This document shows positions 1 through 9,345 of a stretch of DNA of 64,000 nt, one piece after another. Origin of the DNA: Saprospiraceae bacterium (GTDB lineage Bacteria; Bacteroidota; Bacteroidia; Chitinophagales; Saprospiraceae). The DNA is taken from the NCBI GenBank assembly GCA_026982695.1, contig JALSGS010000053.1, positions 178,925-242,924 of the forward strand. Direction: 5' to 3'. Numbering within the stretch: the stretch's first letter is position 1; every line of letters begins with the position of its first letter. The translations under genes and the position numbers were made by a program. The notes under the pieces were generated by a model. It worked only from the letters and a program-made list of their open reading frames with translations, had not been told where the DNA came from and searched no databases.

Positions 1-2684
1 CGGTTGTCGTAGAACTCGTTGCGATCGGGGGTGTTGGGATCGTCTTGGATATTGGTCACCAATTCCGATACGTACTGCTCATCCAACACGTTGTACATAT
101 TGAACTTCACGCGTACGGGCAGTTCACCCATCTTAAAGCGATAGGAGATACCTGCATCGACTAATGAGTAGGCAGGCAGTTGCACTATTTGGCCACCTGG
201 CTGGAGGAACTGGCTATCAGTCACATCATAGCGTGCGTACAAGTTGTCGGCTATGTAATAGTCCGCCCAGAAGCGCAGGCCTTTCACGGGTTTGAGTACA
301 AAGCCCAAACTTGCAGTGGTTTGCGCAGCATCACCTACTTTGAGGCCATCGGCATAGATGGTAAGGGTACCTTCGGGCTTGTTCTGGTCGAGGTTGTATC
401 CCTGAGCTTCGAAGTTAGAGCTGTACACCCAGTTGCCTACAGATAACATACCATTGATTTCGATCATGCTTGAAGGCTTAGCCGTGAACTCCAACTCGAT
501 ACCCGAATGCGTTTGCGATACGTTTTCAAAGTTGTAGAACACTTCTTCGCCCAAGTCGTTGTCAACTGTAATATCAAACTGACGGTTGCCCCAAACGGTG
601 TAGTAGTAGTTGAGGTCTACATCTATTGCTGCACTGCGATAGCCGTACCCTATTTCAAATGCCGAAACCGTCTGGTTTTTGACGTCCTCGTTGATGTCGT
701 TACGGTAGTTGATAAAGACGTTGTCAAAAATGGGTTGACGTGAGAAGTAGCCACCATTGACAAATACATTGTGATGCTCGTTAATGTTGTAGTTGGCACC
801 TGCCTTCACAGTGCCGCCAAGGAAGTTTTGCCAATCTGTAGCTTGATTTGGATCGTTGTCTGCGTAATTAAAGTAGTCTATACGCTTAAAGCCTTGATTA
901 GACCCCGTCAGTGCAATGAAAGCAGAGAACTGATCGGTAGTGTATTCCAACTGTGTAAACAGACCCATCCAGGTGACCAAGCCATCGTTGTAGTAATTGA
1001 TCACATTGGTGCGATCGCGATAATCGGTGTTGTAGAATGAGCCGAACTTTGCAGGAGCTTCAATTGTGATGTAGCGCCCTCCAGGTGCATTGACATCAGC
1101 AGTAGACAGGTAAGCATCGTTGCCCAGCAAGTTTTCCACACGGCGGAAGTGCTCCCCTTTATACCAGCGACCATCTATACCAGCAATCAAGTTCAGGTTG
1201 CTGTTAAACTTGTGCGTCAGGGTCGAGTATATTCCGTACCAACGATGGTAGTTCATTGAAGCACGGCGGATGAAACCTTCACCCGATCGCGTCGTGATGT
1301 ACTTACCTGCAAAGGGACCATCGGCTTCGGGTGCTTTTTGCCCCCACACATCCGTATTTACTGCCTGGCCTTGGTTCCAAGCTACAATGTCGTCAAATAA
1401 TACATGGCCATTTTCATCGCGTAGGCGGCTATCCGAATCATAAATGCGGCCATTGGGGCTGTTGATACGGCCGCGGGGGCCCGTACCGCCACCTATACCC
1501 CACGAAGCATACAAAGAAGTTTTAACGTCAGTTTTGGGCGAGATGGTCCAATAGTGGTTGACAAAAGCGATGGGCTTGTTGTAGAAGTTGCGGCGCCAGT
1601 TAAATTCTTCACCGTTGAGGGTGCCCCACAACCAATTGTACTTGATACCACGATTCGTACCGGGTTCACCCGTATTGTCAGGATCGACAAAGGTGCGCAG
1701 CGTCACACCGTCGAAACGGCCAGGGATAAAGCGCTGGTGGTGCCATTGGGGTGCCCCTAATGCAGTAATGGCTAGCGTGTGCTTGTCATTAAATTGCTTG
1801 GTCAGCGACAGAAAATAAGAATACGCACGGAACATCGTGCCTTCTACGTAGCCATCGCCACGCGTATGAGTCAATTGTCCTGTAAAGGCAAAGCCCTTGT
1901 CGCTCAAGCCGGTATTATACACCAAGGCATACTTCTGGTAACCATCGTTGCCGATATTGACTGCTACCGAACCGCCCTTCTTCATGCTGGCGGCATTGGT
2001 TACGATATTAATCGAACCACCCACAGAGGGCACGACTAGCTTGGAAGCACCTAGCCCGCGCTGATAGTCGATGCGGCTGGTCACATCAGCCAAACCTGCC
2101 CAGTTCGACCAGTACACCCAGCCGTTCTCCATGTCGTTGACAGGTACACCATTGATCATTACGGCGGTGTTGCGCTGGTCAAAGCCGCGCACGTTGATGC
2201 GGCTATCGCCAAAGCCGCCACCTTGTTTGGTTACATAGACGGAAGGCGACTTGCGCAGTACTTCTGGAAATTCTTGGTTGCCTACCACTTCAGCAATGTA
2301 ATCGCCTTTGAGCGAGGTCACAGCCACAGGTGTACGACGATCGATAGCTACAGAGGCAATCACCTCTACCTCTGAGAGCCCTACAGCTCCAAAGCCTACT
2401 TCGATTGTACCCAGGTCGGTGTCACCCTTCACGTTAAGCGGCACTTCAGTAGTTTCGTAGCCAGTGTAGCTGATCACCAGTGTGTACGCTCCATTGTCGA
2501 GACGCAACTCGAACATACCGTCCAGGTCGGTCACTGTGCCCTGATCGGTGCCTTTGACCACCACCGAAGCGCCAATAAGTGACTCGCCCGTTTCGGCATC
2601 TACCACTTTACCCTTGACCATGTTTTGCGCATAGCCAGCAAGGGCAAATACAGCCAACAGGAGTGTTGCCACAAACTTGTTCAT
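1..2684 (-). CDS. TonB-dependent receptor, C-terminus beyond the left edge
   Basis: Outer-membrane active transporter, cut by the window edge; 894 codons are present and no stop is reached. The start ATG is at 2682-2684 and begins MNKFVATLLLAVFALAGYAQ, a signal peptide probably cleaved after the AQ. Next comes a CarboxypepD_reg-like beta-sandwich (about residues 22-100, KGKVVDAETGESLIGASVVV), then the plug (about 110-240) with INVRGFDQRNTAVMINGVPV and NDMENGWVYWSNW, a combination I associate with Bacteroidota receptors. The rest is aromatic-rich barrel strand sequence, with VRVKFNMYNVLDEQYV close to the edge, so little of the protein is probably missing. The substrate cannot be read: there is no SusD-like partner beside it on the upstream side and no heme or vitamin motif that I recognise. 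It has a long structured leader (separate entry). Confidence 0.93.
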   Translation of the reverse strand, partial: MNKFVATLLLAVFALAGYAQNMVKGKVVDAETGESLIGASVVVKGTDQGTVTDLDGMFELRLDNGAYTLVISYTGYETTEVPLNVKGDTDLGTIEVGFGAVGLSEVEVIASVAIDRRTPVAVTSLKGDYIAEVVGNQEFPEVLRKSPSVYVTKQGGGFGDSRINVRGFDQRNTAVMINGVPVNDMENGWVYWSNWAGLADVTSRIDYQRGLGASKLVVPSVGGSINIVTNAASMKKGGSVAVNIGNDGYQKYALVYNTGLSDKGFAFTGQLTHTRGDGYVEGTMFRAYSYFLSLTKQFNDKHTLAITALGAPQWHHQRFIPGRFDGVTLRTFVDPDNTGEPGTNRGIKYNWLWGTLNGEEFNWRRNFYNKPIAFVNHYWTISPKTDVKTSLYASWGIGGGTGPRGRINSPNGRIYDSDSRLRDENGHVLFDDIVAWNQGQAVNTDVWGQKAPEADGPFAGKYITTRSGEGFIRRASMNYHRWYGIYSTLTHKFNSNLNLIAGIDGRWYKGEHFRRVENLLGNDAYLSTADVNAPGGRYITIEAPAKFGSFYNTDYRDRTNVINYYNDGLVTWMGLFTQLEYTTDQFSAFIALTGSNQGFKRIDYFNYADNDPNQATDWQNFLGGTVKAGANYNINEHHNVFVNGGYFSRQPIFDNVFINYRNDINEDVKNQTVSAFEIGYGYRSAAIDVDLNYYYTVWGNRQFDITVDNDLGEEVFYNFENVSQTHSGIELEFTAKPSSMIEINGMLSVGNWVYSSNFEAQGYNLDQNKPEGTLTIYADGLKVGDAAQTTASLGFVLKPVKGLRFWADYYIADNLYARYDVTDSQFLQPGGQIVQLPAYSLVDAGISYRFKMGELPVRVKFNMYNVLDEQYVSELVTNIQDDPNTPDRNEFYDN

Positions 2685-2950
2685 AACTAATGATTTGGTT
2701 AGAAAATTGGCAATAATAGCTTTGAATTGATACAAAAAGCCACCGCTCCCACCTGACAAGTGGAAGCAAGTATACGTATACCCAAAAGTGCAAGGTGGGG
2801 AAAAGGCCTCCAGTGAAAAGGCACTGGAAAGGCACTCAACCATTGAAGAGCTTACGGTGCTGTCGCACTTTAGTTTCATTCACGCAAAGTTGTGCACCGA
2901 AGTGCAGGCCTCTATCTATGACTTAGGCTCTCTGAGGCTATGCAAAGATA
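2685..2950 (-). promoter_or_regulatory. Structured 5' leader and -7 box of the TonB receptor gene
   Basis: A Bacteroidota -7 element TATCTTTG (minus strand) lies at 2943-2950; I see no convincing TTTG at the expected -33 distance. The leader between it and the start codon carries three compact hairpins: TGCAC-loop-GTGCA (2893-2906, UUCG-type loop on the transcript), GTGC-GACA-GCAC (2857-2868) and a 7-bp stem with a 6-nt loop (2809-2828), plus a possible longer GCCTC/GAGGC closing pair. That is unusually structured for a plain 5' UTR. I do not recognise a known riboswitch (the cobalamin and TPP cores are not visible). Confidence 0.35.
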
Positions 2951-3355
2951 AGGCGGCAGAGGCAAATCCACCCGTTTTACAAGCAGCAAAGTTAGCTTTC
3001 TCATCACTTGGCGCAAGCAATCATGGTCACTTGAGCACATTAAGTTTTCGTAAACAAAGCCCGTAACTGATCAATTGTGTGCCACACCTTTGCAAGTAGC
3101 ATCACACACGCGTAAAGAGCTAAGAAAAAGCATATTACACAAAAAACGATAGAGATTTGGCAGGTCGAATCTAATCATATTGAGCGACAAAGTGAAATGC
3201 CCACAGCTCAGACATTCCTCGTAGTGTGATTAGAAAGGAGTACGCAAAATGGAGTTTCATTAAGGTGGAAAAAATTAGTACTTCTTTTTAAAGAAATTTT
3301 TGGAAAAGTAATTGACAAGAAAAAAATAAACCAAAATATTTTCAGAAACAAATGA

Positions 3356-3386
3356 TTTGGTTCAGAATAATTATTCATTATATTTG
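3356..3386 (+). promoter_or_regulatory. Bacteroidota-type promoter, TTTG-N19-TATATTTG
   Basis: TTTG at 3356-3359 and TATATTTG at 3379-3386 are separated by exactly 19 bases, matching the Bacteroidota -33/-7 consensus (TTTG, TAnnTTTG). Transcription would start around 3393, about 20 bases before the ATG at 3414. The final TTTG of the -7 box is also the beginning of the repeated 13-mer TTTGCCGAAAGGC. Confidence 0.7.
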
Positions 3387-3395
3387 CCGAAAGGC
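3383..3395 (+). repeat. 13-base repeated word TTTGCCGAAAGGC (first of six exact copies)
   Basis: Exact copies found by eye: 3383-3395 (+), 11210-11222 (+), 30044-30056 (-), 36253-36265 (-), 41695-41707 (+), 49679-49691 (+). A one-mismatch copy is at 61711-61723. Two copies are non-coding (a promoter and a 5' region). Four are inside genes, where they are read in three different ways: L-P-K-G twice, F-A-E-R once, and antisense to R-L-S-A-N once. The core GCC-GAAA-GGC can fold as a GNRA-loop hairpin. The function is unknown. Confidence 0.6.
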
Positions 3396-3413
3396 CAATA
3401 ATTTCCATTATTT

Positions 3414-4139
3414 ATGAAGAAGCAATCGATCAATAGAAAGCACAACTTTGCCGATCCAGAGCTTCACTTGCGCGCGATGAAAGCTATTCAGATGGCGCAT
3501 CGCGACTTGGATGCCTTCAAGCAATACGGCTACGATTTGGAACGGCTCAAGCGCTTTAAAGCCTTGGCAGATAAATTTCGGGATTTACCCGACGATGACG
3601 AGTTGTTGGGTGACCAGATGTTGATGACTGAAAAAAAGTATCAAGCGGCTAATCGTTTGCGCGCCGCCATTCGCAGCCTCATGACACGCGTGGCGATCAA
3701 ATACAGCAATCGATCGGGGCGTTATCGCAAGTTTGGCACGGCCAAATTGGGCGACATGACTGATGCACACTTGCTCTTCTGCGCCCGCCGGGTAGTACGC
3801 GTAGCGCGTCAACAAATGGATTTTTTGGCAGACGTAGGCGTAAACGAATCGCTCTTGGCACGCATCACAGAGGCAGCCAAAGACTTCGAGCAGGCAGTCA
3901 ATCTACAACAGGACCGCATCGCCGATCGAGATATTGCCGTGGAGCGCCGTATCGAGATGGGCAACAAACTCTATGACGAACTAGTAGTAGTATGCGACAT
4001 TGGAAAAGACATTTGGAAGGATCTGGACCGCGACAAATACGAGCAGTATTGCCTTTACGAAAGCAATAACGAGTATAAAAAAGCACTTAAAGCGCGCAAG
4101 ATGCAAAGCCGGCAAGATGTACATACTTCAGAAGACTGA
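3414..4139 (+). CDS. Conserved-looking helical cytoplasmic protein of unknown function
   Basis: 241 residues, no signal peptide and no membrane segment. The sequence is almost entirely charged, helix-forming (for example the MEMGNKLYDELVVVCDIGKDIW-type stretch near residues 180-205), rich in Lys/Arg/Asp/Glu and ending in a hydrophilic tail. I do not recognise a domain. It is monocistronic, has its own strong promoter 28 bases upstream, and converges on msrB with only 5 bases between the two stop codons, so the two messages must overlap in their 3' ends. It could be a structural or adaptor protein; nothing in it suggests an active site. Confidence 0.85.
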   Translation: MKKQSINRKHNFADPELHLRAMKAIQMAHRDLDAFKQYGYDLERLKRFKALADKFRDLPDDDELLGDQMLMTEKKYQAANRLRAAIRSLMTRVAIKYSNRSGRYRKFGTAKLGDMTDAHLLFCARRVVRVARQQMDFLADVGVNESLLARITEAAKDFEQAVNLQQDRIADRDIAVERRIEMGNKLYDELVVVCDIGKDIWKDLDRDKYEQYCLYESNNEYKKALKARKMQSRQDVHTSED

Positions 4140-4144
4140 GCACA

Positions 4145-4675
4145 TTATTTGCTAGCAGGCACAAAACGCAGTGAGACAGAATTGATACAATAGCGCAACC
4201 CTGTAGGTGGTGGCCCATCGGGGAAGACGTGCCCTAAATGCCCATCGCAACGCGCACACAACACTTCTGTACGCACCATGCCATAAGAAGTATCGACCTG
4301 TTCGGCTACGCACCACTCATTAATGGGCTGAAAGAAGCTGGGCCACCCAGTACCAGAATCGTATTTGGTATCGCTTTGGAATAAGGGTAAGCCACAAGCA
4401 CGGCATAAGTAAGTGCCTTTTTGCTTCCAATTCCAGTATTCACCTGTGAAGGCTCGTTCGGTGCCCTTTTCGCGCAGCACGTAGTATTCGAAATCAGTGA
4501 GTATTTGGCGCCATTCTGAGTCAGACTTTTGGATGCGCCACATGGTATCGCCCTCGGAAATGTGTATCCACGGCATTTGCTTTTGCGAGGCAGCAGGTTG
4601 TGGCTGCGTGACTTGACAGGCTCCCAAAAAAGGCAGACACATCCAACAGATCCACAACTTCTTAGCGTATTGCAT
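4145..4675 (-). CDS. msrB: Peptide-methionine (R)-S-oxide reductase, lipoprotein form
   Basis: Reduces the R epimer of methionine sulfoxide in proteins. 176 residues: lipoprotein signal with lipobox LGAC (Cys20), then the MsrB fold. Visible are both zinc CxxC pairs (C91/C94 in CRACG and C140/C143 in [12 protein letters not shown]), the GTGWPSFF motif (residues 108-115) and the catalytic cysteine C163 in [12 protein letters not shown] lipid-anchored MsrB would act in the periplasm or at the outer membrane, repairing exported proteins. It is the last gene of a five-gene minus-strand run and starts 27 bases after the 4-TM gene. Function is confident; localisation is inferred from the lipobox. 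Confidence 0.95.
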   Translation of the reverse strand: MQYAKKLWICWMCLPFLGACQVTQPQPAASQKQMPWIHISEGDTMWRIQKSDSEWRQILTDFEYYVLREKGTERAFTGEYWNWKQKGTYLCRACGLPLFQSDTKYDSGTGWPSFFQPINEWCVAEQVDTSYGMVRTEVLCARCDGHLGHVFPDGPPPTGLRYCINSVSLRFVPASK

Positions 4676-4702
4676 GACTCAATGAAGTTAAATTCGAGGC
4701 AC

Positions 4703-5191
4703 CTAAATGCGTTTGCGCGGCTTGCGATAGCGCAGGCGTGGTTGGTTCCATTCTTCGCGCTGGGCATAAGCCACAATGCGCTTGATCAGCCCCATGATGG
4801 AAAGAAAAACCAAATAACAAAAACCCAACACAAAAAAGATCCATCTATAAGTACCTGCCTCGTTTATCGGTATACCAGAGATGAGGCGTGCCAGTAGCCA
4901 GGATACGGCTACCAATGCTAAAAAAGCAAGGATGGATCGCCCCATGTAGTGGTCGATATTTTTGCTGCTAAGACTAAAGACGGCGTTGAAAATCGCATAC
5001 ACCAATAGGAAAGAAGCAGCGGTGAGCCACGGGAAGCTCTGCGACACGCCCATCCATCCCATGGCATAACACAATTTGCCACCCAACATGACCAGTAAAG
5101 AGATGCCACCGACTATCGCACTGATCAGGAACGGGTTATAAGCTTTTGCTAAATAGGATCTCCGTTCGTATATTTCTCTAATGTCTTCCAT
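4703..5191 (-). CDS. Four-helix membrane protein of unknown function
   Basis: 162 residues from the ATG at 5189-5191 (MEDIREIYERRS). A longer reading begins with TTG at 5233, but it overlaps rimO and adds a poor N-terminus, so I prefer the ATG. Four hydrophobic segments (about residues 20-42, 54-72, 83-103, 112-134) are followed by a strongly basic tail (RLRYRKPRKRI), predicted cytosolic. No enzyme motif is visible. It lies between rimO and msrB and is probably cotranscribed with them. Confidence 0.8.
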   Translation of the reverse strand: MEDIREIYERRSYLAKAYNPFLISAIVGGISLLVMLGGKLCYAMGWMGVSQSFPWLTAASFLLVYAIFNAVFSLSSKNIDHYMGRSILAFLALVAVSWLLARLISGIPINEAGTYRWIFFVLGFCYLVFLSIMGLIKRIVAYAQREEWNQPRLRYRKPRKRI

Positions 5192-5229
5192 GATGGGTGT
5201 TGTTTTTACTTGAAACAAAGATAGCTGCC

Positions 5230-6558
5230 TCAAGTTTGTGGGGGTATAGTGACCAAACGCCCATACAAGTCATATTCTGTAGCTTCTACGATCTGTACTG
5301 ACGCAAAATCGCCCACGCGCACGTAGTGGTCACGTGCGGACACGCGCACTTCATTGTCTACTTCTGGCGAATCGCCTTCGGTACGCCCTACGAAATAACC
5401 ATCTTCTAAGCGGTCAAATAGCACTTTGAATGTTTGACCCACTTTTTGGAGGTTTTTGCGCAAGCTGATTTGCTGCTGAATACGCATGAGTTGCTGCGCA
5501 CGTGCTTCTTTGACATGTGGCGGCACATCATCGGGCAATTGGTAGGCTCGGGTCTGTGCTTCATGCGAATACTGGAAAACTCCTACCCGATCGAACTCCA
5601 TTTCCTCTACAAAGTGACAGAGCGCATCGAATGCCTCCTCTGTTTCACCCGGGAAGCCCACCAAAAAAGTGGTACGCAGCGTGATATCAGGTACGCGCTC
5701 CCGTATTTGATGAATGAGTTGTTCGGTCTGGGCACGAGTAATTTGCCGACGCATGCGTGTCAACACATCGTCATGGGCGTGCTGCAACGGGATATCGAGG
5801 TAGTTGCACACTTCAGGGCGTTGTGCCATGACGTCGAGCACTTTCATGGGGAATTTGCTGGGATACGCATAGTGCAGACGGATCCATTCAACACCAGGCA
5901 CATCGGCTAAGGCATGTAACAACTCTGGCAAGGCTCTTTTTTTATACCTATCCAAGCCATAATATGTCAGCTCTTGGGCGATGAGTATAAGTTCTTTAGT
6001 GCCGTGCTTGGCCAAGTATTTGGCTTCGGCCACCAGCTCTTCGATGGGTCGCGACACGTGTTTACCCCGCATCAGGGGGATGGCGCAAAAGCTGCAAGTG
6101 CGGTTACAGCCTTCAGAGATTTTCAAGTAGGCATAATGGCGAGGTGTCATGATTTGGCGCTCGCCCAGAAGTTCATGCCGATAATCAGCTTGAAAGCGCG
6201 CCAGGAGCATGGGCAAGTCCATCGTGCCGAACCAGTCGTCTACTTCGGGTATTTCGCGCTGTAGCTCTTCTCGATAGCGTTGAGACAAACAGCCCGTGAC
6301 ATATAGCTTGCGAATACGACCCTCACTTTTTGCCTGGGCAAACTCAAGTATGGTCTCGATGCTTTGAGCTTTGGCCAAATCGATAAATCCGCAAGTGTTG
6401 ACAATTACAATTTCTGCTTCTTGTACATCAGCATCATGGACGACCTGCCAACAGGCATGTCGCAGCTGGGTTGCGATGTTTTCACTATCTACCTGATTTT
6501 TGGCGCAGCCCAAAGTGACGACATTGACGCGAGGCTGTTTGTCAGGTCTTACCTTCAT
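5230..6558 (-). CDS. rimO: Ribosomal protein S12 methylthiotransferase
   Basis: Radical SAM methylthiotransferase that modifies the conserved aspartate of ribosomal protein S12. 442 residues, the usual RimO length. The N-terminal UPF0004 domain carries the three auxiliary-cluster cysteines C18 (TLGCAKNQVDSE), C56 (NTCGFID) and C90 (VTGCLSQRY). The radical SAM cluster is C151-x3-C155-x2-C158 (CNRTCSFC), and a TRAM-like C-terminus begins near residue 375 (GQTFKVLFDR). The close relative MiaB/MtaB was considered; VTLGCAKNQVDSE and the IPLMRGKHVSRP region fit RimO. Starts 46 bases downstream of cca. Confidence 0.95.
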   Translation of the reverse strand: MKVRPDKQPRVNVVTLGCAKNQVDSENIATQLRHACWQVVHDADVQEAEIVIVNTCGFIDLAKAQSIETILEFAQAKSEGRIRKLYVTGCLSQRYREELQREIPEVDDWFGTMDLPMLLARFQADYRHELLGERQIMTPRHYAYLKISEGCNRTCSFCAIPLMRGKHVSRPIEELVAEAKYLAKHGTKELILIAQELTYYGLDRYKKRALPELLHALADVPGVEWIRLHYAYPSKFPMKVLDVMAQRPEVCNYLDIPLQHAHDDVLTRMRRQITRAQTEQLIHQIRERVPDITLRTTFLVGFPGETEEAFDALCHFVEEMEFDRVGVFQYSHEAQTRAYQLPDDVPPHVKEARAQQLMRIQQQISLRKNLQKVGQTFKVLFDRLEDGYFVGRTEGDSPEVDNEVRVSARDHYVRVGDFASVQIVEATEYDLYGRLVTIPPQT

Positions 6559-6604
6559 AATACAAGTGGTTTGTGGCGTCGACGCGCCAAGAACTGTTTG
6601 GTAT

Positions 6605-8095
6605 TCAAGCTTTGAGCTTATCTGAGGCGCCTTGAGGCAGTGGATTTCGTGGTGGAATCAGGTCTTTGGGTGGTTCAGTAATTTGAGGCGTGAGGCCTAA
6701 TTCTTGCCCTTTGCGCAGCATAAAGTGCCAGGCGGCCTCAAAGTCGTTGGGAATCTCGCCATCGAGTATAGCCTCCCTAATTGCTCTTTTGATGATACCT
6801 ACTTGGCGAGAAGGTTGGATACCAAAAGCCTGCATAATCAGTTCGCCGCTAATAGGGGGTTGCCAATTGCGGATTCGATCCTTGGCCTCTACTTCTTGCA
6901 GGCGTTGGCGCACCAGTTCGTAGTTTTCAAGGTAGCGTTTTACTTTTCGTGGGTTCTTACTCGTAATATCGCTTTCACAAAGGATCATGAGATCTTCCAG
7001 GTGGTCACCTGCATCGAATAGCAGCCTTCGTATGGCACTATCTGTAATATTTTCTTTGGTCAGGCTAATGGGTCGCAAATGGAGCGCCACCAATTTTTGT
7101 ACGTATTTCATTTTGTGATCGAGCGGCAAGCGCAAGCGGCGAAATATTTTGGGAACCATAGCGGCACCTACAGCATCGTGCCCGTGGAAGGTCCATCCTT
7201 TGTCTTTTTCAAATCGCTTGGTAGGTGCTTTGCCAATATCGTGGAGCAGCGCAGCCCAGCGCAACCATAGGTTGTTGGAGCGCTGGGCGACATTGTCGAG
7301 CACTTGGAGAGTGTGATAGAAATTATCTTTATGACCTTTGTTGTCTACGTATTCGACGCCACGCAAGGCAGCCAGTTCAGGCAGGATGCGTGCAAGCAGC
7401 CCTGATTGTTCCAACAGTTTGAAGCCAATAGATGGTTTGGCTGCAGCCAAAATTTTGTTCAGTTCGGTGGCAATGCGCTCCATCGACACGATGTGGATGC
7501 GAGCCGCATTAGTCACAATACCTTGCCAGGTAGTGGGTTCAATGACAAACTTGAGTTGGGTGGCAAAACGAATGGCGCGAAGCATGCGCAGGGGGTCGTC
7601 GCTAAATGTCTTACTCGGGTCAGTAGGCGTACGGATTATCTTTTGCTCCAAATCTTCCAGCCCATGAAAAGGGTCGATGATGGTGCCAAAGTCCTCGGGA
7701 TTAAGGCTTACAGCCAACGCATTGATGGTGAAATCTCGACGAAGCTGGTCGTCCTCCAAAGAACCCGGCACGACATCGGGCTTGCGCGAGTCGATGCGAT
7801 AGCTTTCCTTACGTGCACCGACAAACTCGATTTCCATACGGCGGTAGCGTAGCATGGCCGTACCAAAACGGCTATAGACGGTAACGCGTGGCAGAGGTCT
7901 CAGTTTAGAAGCCACATGACGTGCCAGTGCAATGCCATCACCAACACAGACAATATCCATATCTTTAGATGGGCGGCCCAGCAAGCGGTCGCGCACATAA
8001 CCACCCACCACATATGCAGACACACACAACTCTTGGGCCGCTTCGCTGATGAGATAAAACAATTTTCTTTCAAAGGGTTGTATGTCGAATATCAC
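6605..8095 (-). CDS. cca: CCA tRNA nucleotidyltransferase with HD domain
   Basis: Adds or repairs the 3' CCA of tRNAs. 496 residues. The nucleotidyltransferase core shows GG at 31-32 ([13 protein letters not shown]), the metal-binding DMD at 45-47 and [11 protein letters not shown]. The head/neck region follows, then an HD hydrolase-type domain with [13 protein letters not shown] and a helical tail. The start is GTG: the sequence GTGA overlaps the TGA stop of dusB by four bases, which implies translational coupling. Bacteroidota usually carry this HD-containing form. Confidence 0.93.
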   Translation of the reverse strand: MIFDIQPFERKLFYLISEAAQELCVSAYVVGGYVRDRLLGRPSKDMDIVCVGDGIALARHVASKLRPLPRVTVYSRFGTAMLRYRRMEIEFVGARKESYRIDSRKPDVVPGSLEDDQLRRDFTINALAVSLNPEDFGTIIDPFHGLEDLEQKIIRTPTDPSKTFSDDPLRMLRAIRFATQLKFVIEPTTWQGIVTNAARIHIVSMERIATELNKILAAAKPSIGFKLLEQSGLLARILPELAALRGVEYVDNKGHKDNFYHTLQVLDNVAQRSNNLWLRWAALLHDIGKAPTKRFEKDKGWTFHGHDAVGAAMVPKIFRRLRLPLDHKMKYVQKLVALHLRPISLTKENITDSAIRRLLFDAGDHLEDLMILCESDITSKNPRKVKRYLENYELVRQRLQEVEAKDRIRNWQPPISGELIMQAFGIQPSRQVGIIKRAIREAILDGEIPNDFEAAWHFMLRKGQELGLTPQITEPPKDLIPPRNPLPQGASDKLKA

Positions 8096-9123
8096 AGTTG
8101 GTTATTTTGATGTAGGGCATAGGCACTACGAGCATCTGTTTGCAGTGCGGCATAGTGCGCCTCCAGTTCATCGAGTATATCGAATAACACCTGGGGATCC
8201 TCTTCAGTGACCAGACGAGTGCGAAATAGCTTGATATGGGGCAAGCCACGGAAATAATTGGTGTAGTGGCGTCTCATTTCGAGCACACCCAGTTTGGGGC
8301 CTTTCCACTCCAGTGATCGACGCAAGTGAGTGCGTGCGGCTGCTACTCGTTCATGAATTGTGGGTGGGTCCAGCAGCTGGCCCGTGGCAAAGTAGTGCTT
8401 AATTTCTCTGAAAATCCATGGATACCCAATTGCCGCACGACCAATCATAATTCCATCTACGCCATAGCGACGCCGATATTCGAGCGCCTTTTGCGGGCTA
8501 TCGATGTCGCCATTGCCAAAAATGGGGATATGCATCCGGGGGTTTTCCTTCACCTTGGCAATCCAAGACCAATCAGCCTGCCCTTTGTACATCTGCTTAC
8601 GCGTACGAGCATGAATGCTAAGTGCCTTAATGCCGACATCTTGAAGGCGCTCGGCTACCTCTACAATGCGAATGCTATGCTCATCCCATCCCAAGCGCGT
8701 TTTGACGGTAACGGGCAAGCTCGTGCGCTTGACAATGGCTTCTGTGAGTTTGACCATCTTGGGAATGTCGCGCAGGATACCGGCACCCGCCATTTTGCAC
8801 ACTACTTTCTTGACTGGGCAGCCGAAGTTGATGTCGAGCACTTCGGGCTGTGCTGCTTCCACAATCTCAGCGGCGCGAATCATCGAGTCGAGTTCGGCAC
8901 CAAAAATCTGAATGCCTATGGGGCGCTCTTCGTCGTAAATGTCGAGTTTTTTGACGCTCTTTTGGGCATCTCGGATCAGCCCTTCTACCGAAATAAATTC
9001 GGTAAACATCATATCGGCTCCCTGCTGCTTGCACAGCGCACGGAAAGGCGGATCACTCACATCCTCCATAGGTGCGAGCAACAGCGGAAAGGCGCCAAAA
9101 GACAAATTGCCTATTTGAACCAT
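8092..9123 (-). CDS. dusB: tRNA-dihydrouridine synthase
   Basis: FMN enzyme that reduces uridine to dihydrouridine in tRNA. 343 residues, TIM barrel beginning [15 protein letters not shown] (substrate/FMN loop), catalytic cysteine C102 in NFGCPVKKV, and FMN-phosphate residues in GNGDI and [15 protein letters not shown]. The pattern fits the DusB subgroup best; the exact target position on tRNA is not readable from sequence. It is the first gene of the run dusB-cca-rimO-4TM-msrB and has a -7 box about 30 bases upstream. Confidence 0.93.
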   Translation of the reverse strand: MVQIGNLSFGAFPLLLAPMEDVSDPPFRALCKQQGADMMFTEFISVEGLIRDAQKSVKKLDIYDEERPIGIQIFGAELDSMIRAAEIVEAAQPEVLDINFGCPVKKVVCKMAGAGILRDIPKMVKLTEAIVKRTSLPVTVKTRLGWDEHSIRIVEVAERLQDVGIKALSIHARTRKQMYKGQADWSWIAKVKENPRMHIPIFGNGDIDSPQKALEYRRRYGVDGIMIGRAAIGYPWIFREIKHYFATGQLLDPPTIHERVAAARTHLRRSLEWKGPKLGVLEMRRHYTNYFRGLPHIKLFRTRLVTEEDPQVLFDILDELEAHYAALQTDARSAYALHQNNQL

Positions 9124-9152
9124 TGTATCTGTTTTGTGCCCCTTTGAGCCTG

Positions 9153-9160
9153 CAAAAATA
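9153..9160 (-). promoter_or_regulatory. Candidate -7 box of the dusB operon
   Basis: TATTTTTG on the minus strand (CAAAAATA on plus) matches TAnnTTTG about 30 bases upstream of the dusB ATG. A clear -33 TTTG is not present, only GTTG-like sequence, so support is partial. Confidence 0.35.
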
Positions 9161-9345
9161 AGGTGCCTTATGGCAACAACCGCATTTTCCTATCCATGAG
9201 TTGCTCAGCTGGTCAAATACATCCAATTAGAAATTGACCATTTTCTTACGAAAAGGCGCCGATATTCTGCCTGGCTAGGCACGGATTTCTGCTATTTTAG
9301 CCGCCGTTTGCCAAATTGTTGTACATCCTATAAGGAAAAGAGTTC

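Larger units (their letters stand above)
2951..3413. other. Intergenic region between divergent genes
   Basis: No gene, tRNA or repeat array is visible here. The first half (to about 3080) has average composition; 3120-3413 becomes clearly A/T-rich towards the start of the plus-strand gene at 3414 and holds that gene's promoter. Short open frames in the region lack any protein-like character. Confidence 0.5.

Noticed and set aside
180..2039. Several plus-strand frames of 60-90 codons at the left end
   Set aside because: All lie antisense to the TonB receptor, which is open on the minus strand from 2684 to the window edge.
2788..3066. 92-codon frame upstream of the TonB receptor
   Set aside because: Overlaps the structured leader, has no recognisable protein character, and its codon pattern is unlike neighbouring genes.
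4529..4897. 122-codon plus-strand frame over msrB and the 4-TM gene
   Set aside because: Spans the junction of two real minus-strand genes and has no features of its own.
8326..9147. 273-codon plus-strand frame antisense to dusB
   Set aside because: DusB has all catalytic motifs on the minus strand; the antisense product has no domain and begins inside the gene.
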